Shown here in pieces: positions 59,355 to 64,000 of a stretch of 64,000 nt of DNA. Under the pieces are notes generated by a model. The model made no database searches and was not told the origin of the DNA. It worked only from the letters and a program-made list of their open reading frames with translations. Position 1 is the stretch's first letter. The number at the start of each line of letters is the position of its first letter. Position numbers and translations under genes: made by a program. Source of the stretch: Diphasiastrum complanatum (lineage: Eukaryota > Streptophyta > Lycopodiopsida > Lycopodiales > Lycopodiaceae); the NCBI GenBank assembly GCA_029204225.1, contig CM055113.1, positions 19,925,798 to 19,989,797 of the forward strand, given 5' to 3'.

Positions 59355-60085
59355 ATGGCATGTGTAGGAGATTTTCTCTTTGAAACTAGTGAGAGACTAG
59401 ATACCTTCAACTATTCAGTTTGGGAGGATAGGACAGAATCCTTGTTGGTTCTATATGCAGTAATGGACATTGTATCAGGAATTGAAGTTGAACCTGAAGC
59501 TTATGATGAGGCTTAGAGATTCAAGAAGAGAGCAAGAATTGCTCTTCATATTATCAAATTGAACATCTCTGATGAGATCTTGAGAGAAATAAGTTCATGC
59601 ACCTTGGCCAAGGAGACTTGGGAAACTCTTAAGTCCATTCATGAAGCAAAGATCAAGTCAAGAGGGAGGAGCAAGAACAGTTTTTCTCAAGCCTTCACCA
59701 AGGACAAAGCAAAGAACAAAGACTATGGTGGAGTAGAAGATGATTCAACTCATTCTTCTAACTTCAACAAGAAGACTCAAGAAGATCAAGCCAATTTTAT
59801 CATAGAAGACTCACATGTAAGTTGTGGAGAGGCATCTCTCATGATGTCTAGTTTCTCCTCTTTACTCTTTAATGATGTATCTTGGTATATTGATAGTGGA
59901 GCCACAACTCATATGAGTTGCTCCAAATATTCTTTTGTTTCTATTGAATCTATTCTAGATCCTAAGAAATCAATATAAACATCTGTTGGTGATGCATGTG
60001 CAATTGAAGGAGTTGGAAGTTGTTCCTTGAAACTTGCATCTTCTATGAATTTTACACTTTCTCATGTACTTTATGTTCTTCTTTG
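59355..60085 (+). pseudogene. Gag (internally deleted) and protease of element D
   Basis: ATG at 59355: MACVGDFLFETSERLDTFNY, with a stop about 160 nt in. The Gag core runs to ETLKSIHEAK and then jumps to the Lys-rich linker RGRSKNSFSQAF; compared with element B the middle of Gag is missing, and so is the CCHC knuckle. Protease follows with VSWYIDSGATTHMSCSKYSF (DSGAT intact) and, after a stop at 59979, LSHVLYVL. The next codons shift into the module frame. Confidence 0.78.
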
Positions 60086-60574
60086 AATAATGATGTATCT
60101 TGCTTAGTTGAAATTTGCTCATCTCAAAGATCAAGTAAGACTATTCTAGTTTTGAATGAAGTCTTTACTTTGGAATTAATTCTTGTCATTTGTGACTTGA
60201 TTATGTTTCCAAAACATCTAGAAAGCAAGATAATGTATCATCATTTGCATGCTCTTAAATTGAGTAAGAGCAAGTATAAGTTTAGTACTCATAATTTGAA
60301 AAAAGGAGTTTTTTCATGTTTTGAGCCATTTTGTGAACTTCTTTTGAGGGTAAGTGAAACATCCAATGAGGAAACTTACATCCTTAAGAAAGTATTTAGC
60401 CTCAATTTGATCAAGTTTGAGTGTGGTTTCAAGATTAGATCCATTTTGGATAGAGTTCATAGTGTTTGGACTAATGAAGCTAGTGTGCTTAATCTTGAAT
60501 ATTGCTCAAGGTATTATCTTGATCTATTTGATCTTTGTAGTCATTATGAGGCTTGGAGGCCTCAAATTTTTTAG
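60086..60574 (+). pseudogene. RT-like module of element D
   Basis: Open to the stop at 60574. It matches the modules of C and E: SCLVEICSSQRSSKTILVLN, then ESKIMYHHLHALKLSKSKYK, CELLLRVSETSNEETYILKK and FDLCSHYEAWRPQIF (compare CCDHYETWTSRIS in C). Only one repeat is present and it is closest to repeat 2 in the ESK..YHHLHAL part. Here it directly follows the protease, where integrase should be. Its own frame lies one base off the protease frame. No catalytic motif; function unknown. Confidence 0.65.
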
Positions 60575-60645
60575 ATTTTGGTGCAGCCTACTTCATGCAT
60601 GTGGACTTTGCAAACCCAGGATCGACATCAGGCATGGAGGAGGCA

Positions 60646-61049
60646 CATTGGCATAGTAGCAGATTGGTGGAATTTTTTTCAAAGGCATTTGGAAAAGATT
60701 TCTGTCAAAGAGATCTTATCATGCATTCTCATTCATATCTAATGATGAATCAAGCTTTGGTAATTTCATAATGTCAAAATTGGATCTCATTCTATTTTGC
60801 TTGTTTTGATATTCTCTCTAACTCGAGTAGAAGGTCTTCTTCACACATTATTTTGGTTATGTATTCTCTCTATTTGTGAGAAATTAGTTTTTCTTTGATC
60901 TGTAGCATTCTAGATTGTGCTCTAGCCTCAGATCTTGTGATAGATTGCAGGATTGTTCTACAGGTGTTCTGTGTGCCACCACAAAGCATGGTCAAAATCA
61001 TTCACACATTTCTTGTGGATCCCCACACGTGTGAATTTGCTGGATTTTT
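60646..61049 (+). repeat. Second LTR of element D (U3 shortened)
   Basis: Begins just after the polypurine run GGAGGAGG and ends TTTTTCACA before a second PBS. It contains the exact palindrome at 61024-61033. Compared with the first LTR most of U3 is missing. Confidence 0.6.
61024..61033. promoter_or_regulatory. CACACGTGTG palindrome, LTR copy of element D
   Basis: Exact 10-bp palindrome 16 nt before the LTR end; leader partner CACACATGTG at 61239-61248, 189 nt after the PBS starts. Confidence 0.6.
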
Positions 61050-61787
61050 CACATGGTATCAGAGCCATACCATGCTTTGAATGCTACTAACATCAGGTGT
61101 ATGAATATTTTTCTGTCAATTCAAGCTAGGAAGCTGTTTAGCAGTGTTTTGCTATCTTTCTTGAACAGTTTTTTGGTGAATGAGGTTACAATTGATATTT
61201 TCAGTCCAGAATTGAGGATGTATGGGATTATGACTTTTCACACATGTGAAAACCAAAATAGATCATTTGACTCTATCTCCTCTATGTTAGATCCAAAGGT
61301 ACTGACATTATAGCATGTTGAAAAGCTAGAAGAGTCCTCTATCCAGTGCAACTGGTTTCAATTCATTCTGATGATCCTATTAGGAGTTAGAAGCTCTTAA
61401 AGAGGGTAATGAGAGACCTAAAACCCGAGTGGACACTTTTTGATTTGAATATATTGCATGCATGATTCATCGTTCACAATTTTGGTACTCAATCTGAGAT
61501 GGAATTAAATAAGACAAATTTATGTTGTCATAGACACATCACTTCACACAAAGTGTTGTGTTTTGAGCTGAATGTGTGTTTCTAGAGCGTTTTTCATTCG
61601 TTTAAAACTCGTGAGAAAATTTGACATCGGAATTGTAAGTGCTTCATTTGTAGATAGATGCTAGATCGAAATTCAAGTTGATTGATTTTTTGTTGTGAGA
61701 TAGGTCTCACAAAACTGTTGCAAGATTTTACATAGGATTTGGTAGTACACCCGATTATTTTGGTTCCTATAGTGAAAGAGAAGAAAC
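61050..61787 (+). other. Second PBS and leader of element D
   Basis: PBS TGGTATCAGAGCC (61050-61062). The leader matches 58573-59310 with scattered changes until GAAAGAGAAG, after which the sequence changes to the gypsy remnant. Confidence 0.78.
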
Positions 61788-63100
61788 ACATTGTTTACAA
61801 TGCAAATACCTCTCCATTTATGGCAAGGAGGGTCTTCCATAAGTGTCTCAAAAATGTTGTTGAAATGGCATGCAGACAAAAAAAAGGAAGAAAAACAGTA
61901 GGAAAAAAAATAGCTAATACATATCAAGATAAAACACGATTCATTGTACTTTCTCAGTCGACTCCCATTGACCACAGTGTCGAGGATATCGCCTTGAAGG
62001 GTTTGGAGTTGGACATATCCAGAGGCAAAGATTTTTTAATGACGTAAGGTCCTTGGCCAGAAAATTTCAGTTTGCCTTTGAAGGCTTTGGCCTGGTATAG
62101 CAGGACCTTATCTCCAATATGGAAATCTCTAAGTTTCAATGATCGATCATGCTATGCATTTTGTCGTCGTTTGTGGACTTGTTGAGCATGGATGCTGATC
62201 CTTCGTGTTTCACAAAATTGCTCCAGATGGAATAACCTATTTGCTAGATTCTGAGGGGTATCGAGCTCAAGGTTATAGGCTACTCAAAGGGAGGGGATAT
62301 GGAATTCCGTAGGCATAATGGCTTTTTGGCCATATGTGAGCTGGAAAGGGTTTAAGCCTGTAGCTCGCTTCGGGGTGGTGCGATAAGCCCAGAGAGCAGC
62401 ATGGAGTTTGAGCTCCCAATCAGATCGACTAAATTTGACAGTTTTGGTGAGAATTCCACATAGGATTTTATTGGTGGATTCTGCCTGGCCATTGCAGCGT
62501 GGATAGTATGGGGAACTTTTGCGATGTATCACAAAAAATTTGGAAAGAAGATTTGCTATGACAAAGTTAAGAAAATGTGTACCACTATCACTGATAAGCT
62601 CTAGAGGACATTCGAACCGAACTATAACCTGTTCATAGAGAAATTTGGCAGTAGAACGAGCGTCAGCATTGCGAACAACTCTTGCTTCAACCCATTTGGT
62701 GCAATAGTCCGTAGCTACTATGATGTAACGAGATTGTGTGTGTCAAGCAGTAGGACTAATAGGTCCGACATAATCAATTCCCCATTTCTGGAAAGTTTGA
62801 TCAGTGGTTACGGGGTGTAGAGGCATGTAGTTTGTTTTTTGAAAGTGTTTGGTGCGTTGGCAGACATCACAAGCCTTAGTGTAATTGTGTGTATCCTTGA
62901 AGAGTGTTGGCCACCAAAAATCGGCTAAGAGGATTTTCTTAGCAATTGTTTCATAAGAGAAATGGCCGGCACCAATACCTTCATGAGTGAGGGAAATTAC
63001 AGAGGGCATTTCTCCTTCAGTAAGACATCGTCGGATAATTCCATCTAACCCTTGCTTGTAGAGTTGTCATGCGATTAACATATAAGGTTTAGTTTTGTTG
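61788..63100 (-). pseudogene. Ty3/gypsy integrase and Pol C-terminus
   Basis: Minus-strand reading: IAxQLYKQGLDGIIRRC, then the zinc-binding domain HEGIGAGHFSYETIAKKI...CDVCQRTKHFQ (HHCC), DYVGPISPTA, a single stop at about 62742, SRYIIVATDYCTKW, ELISDSGTHF, SPYYPRCNGQAESTNKIL (catalytic D, D, E present). It continues FQLTYGQKAIMPTEF, a stop at 62284, and LRDFHIGDKVLLYQAKAFKG with KLKFSGQGPYVI. The last recognisable piece is VNGSRLRKY near 61960. RT and LTRs are absent. It is the only clear gypsy domain in the window. Confidence 0.85.
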
Positions 63101-63114
63101 TCTGACAGAACGAC

Positions 63115-63944
63115 AACAATAAAAAATAGTCACAAAAGACTCAGAATCAACCACCTGCTCAGAACAAGAAAAGTCTCTTCTGTAGGTACTGCAAGAGGAT
63201 GAACAAATCTAGGACTGTCGAATCTTGAAGTTCAGCAATGACAAGAAGAAGCAGTCGGATCAGCAAGCCCATGCAACCAACACAAAGCAGAAGATCAAAG
63301 AAGACGACGATGAGCAAGAAGTCTTCATGGTGAACCATCACCATGCCGAATAATCGGAGGAATGGTTCCCCGATTCTAGAGCAACACAACATATGACAAG
63401 CCATCAAGAATGGTTCATCGATTATTCGACCTACAGCACCAAGAAATTCGTTCACCTTGGAAATACTGTAAGACTGAATTTTCAGAATGGATTATCGAAC
63501 CTCATACCAACTGTATTGTATGCCCCGAATTTGACGACAAATCTGTTAACAGACTTAGGACATAAGGTAGATTCTTGTCGAATTCTTGATAAATGCAAGA
63601 GAGTCCTTACACTCGGAAAGAGACAAGAATATCTCTATAGGCTTAGTCATTGTAACTCTATAATTGATCATGCTTTAAGCAGTTCAACATCTATTAATAA
63701 AGGATTGATTTGGCATTATAGAATTGGTCGTCTTAATCATGTATCAATAGGCTACATGTCTAGACATGCTTTGTGTCACCACCAATGGAGAATGCAAATA
63801 TATGGTTTAAATGCCAACACTTGCTCTTTAGAAGAGATGCGTACGCAAGGAAAAAATGTTTTGAAAGTGCATCGTATGTACATTGATGGGAGCCCAAAAA
63901 TCAATTTGTGTTTTTTAGAAATAATGTTCCATTTCCATATTTGA
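63115..63944 (+). pseudogene. Copia Gag end and protease, J-like fragment
   Basis: Opens in the Gag tail with KKSLFCRYCKRMNKSRTVES (start of the zinc knuckle, second half lost). After frame changes it gives EWFPDSRATQHMTSHQEWF (protease DSGAT decayed to DSRAT), VRLNFQNGLSNLIPTVLYAP and LGHKVD, then LTLGKRQEYLYRLSH and LIWHYRIGRLNHVSIGYMS. Beyond about 63790 no similarity to copia is visible. Closest to J. Confidence 0.75.
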
Positions 63945-64000
63945 CTACGAATCGTTATCTAGTTCTAGTGACGATGATAGCATCCATTCATATCCAAAAC

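Larger units (their letters stand above)
57661..61787 (+). mobile_element. Element D: non-autonomous copia element with RT-like module, followed by a second PBS and leader
   Basis: Order: LTR ending 58572, PBS, leader, gag with internal deletion and protease (59355-60085), RT-like module (60086-60574), LTR (about 60646-61049), then again PBS and 740 nt of leader to 61787. The two leaders (58573-59310 and 61050-61787) match closely. This is an LTR-internal-LTR-internal arrangement cut short, as expected from recombination between copies. Confidence 0.78.

Overview
This looks like nuclear DNA of a land plant with a large, repeat-rich genome; a gymnosperm would fit, but the sequence alone does not settle it. 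At the left edge (881-1566) are the last three exons of an ordinary intron-containing gene on the + strand. Almost everything else is LTR retrotransposon, mostly Ty1/copia, much of it inserted into older copies. I see no tRNA or rRNA gene, no CRISPR array and no bacterial-type gene organisation.

Layout. 2742-5351: truncated LTR element (L). 5352-6134: minus-strand fragment of element D. 6135-23236: minus-strand copia element A, split by plus-strand copia element B (10791-22455, TSD gaagt). B's 5' LTR is in turn split by minus-strand non-autonomous element C (11232-16535, TSD aaact). 23237-26704: unclassified DNA with one unrecognised ORF remnant. 26705-28720: 5' part of copia element F. 29494-45383: minus-strand copia element H, split by C's sibling E (32092-37310, TSD caggt) and by plus-strand copia element G (38486-45103, TSD cagag). 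G itself carries a foldback TIR element (42400-43443). 45384-51745: truncated copia elements I (with a smaller TIR element of the same family at 46274-46652) and J. 54096-57660: copia element K. 57661-61787: element D, with a second LTR that is followed by another PBS and leader. 61788-63100: Ty3/gypsy integrase remnant on the minus strand. 63115-63944: another copia gag/protease fragment.

A to G form one copia clade: related Gag N-termini (pattern MASxGGxLLExxERL), 5-bp TSDs and initiator-Met-type primer binding sites. No copy can mobilise itself as it stands. A has lost the YVDD part of reverse transcriptase, B has several stops, G has deletions and an insertion, and C, D and E are gag-stub elements. 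Any movement of C and E must have depended on proteins from intact relatives elsewhere.

Two signals stand out. First, C, E and D carry a module of about 110-150 residues, duplicated in C and E, in place of most of pol. It resembles a strongly diverged N-terminal (fingers) part of copia reverse transcriptase. Second, a palindrome, CACACGTGTG, flanks the primer binding site at nearly fixed spacing in all seven A-G families, one copy in the LTR end and one 160-190 nt into the leader. I think this pair is the best candidate for an undescribed feature here.
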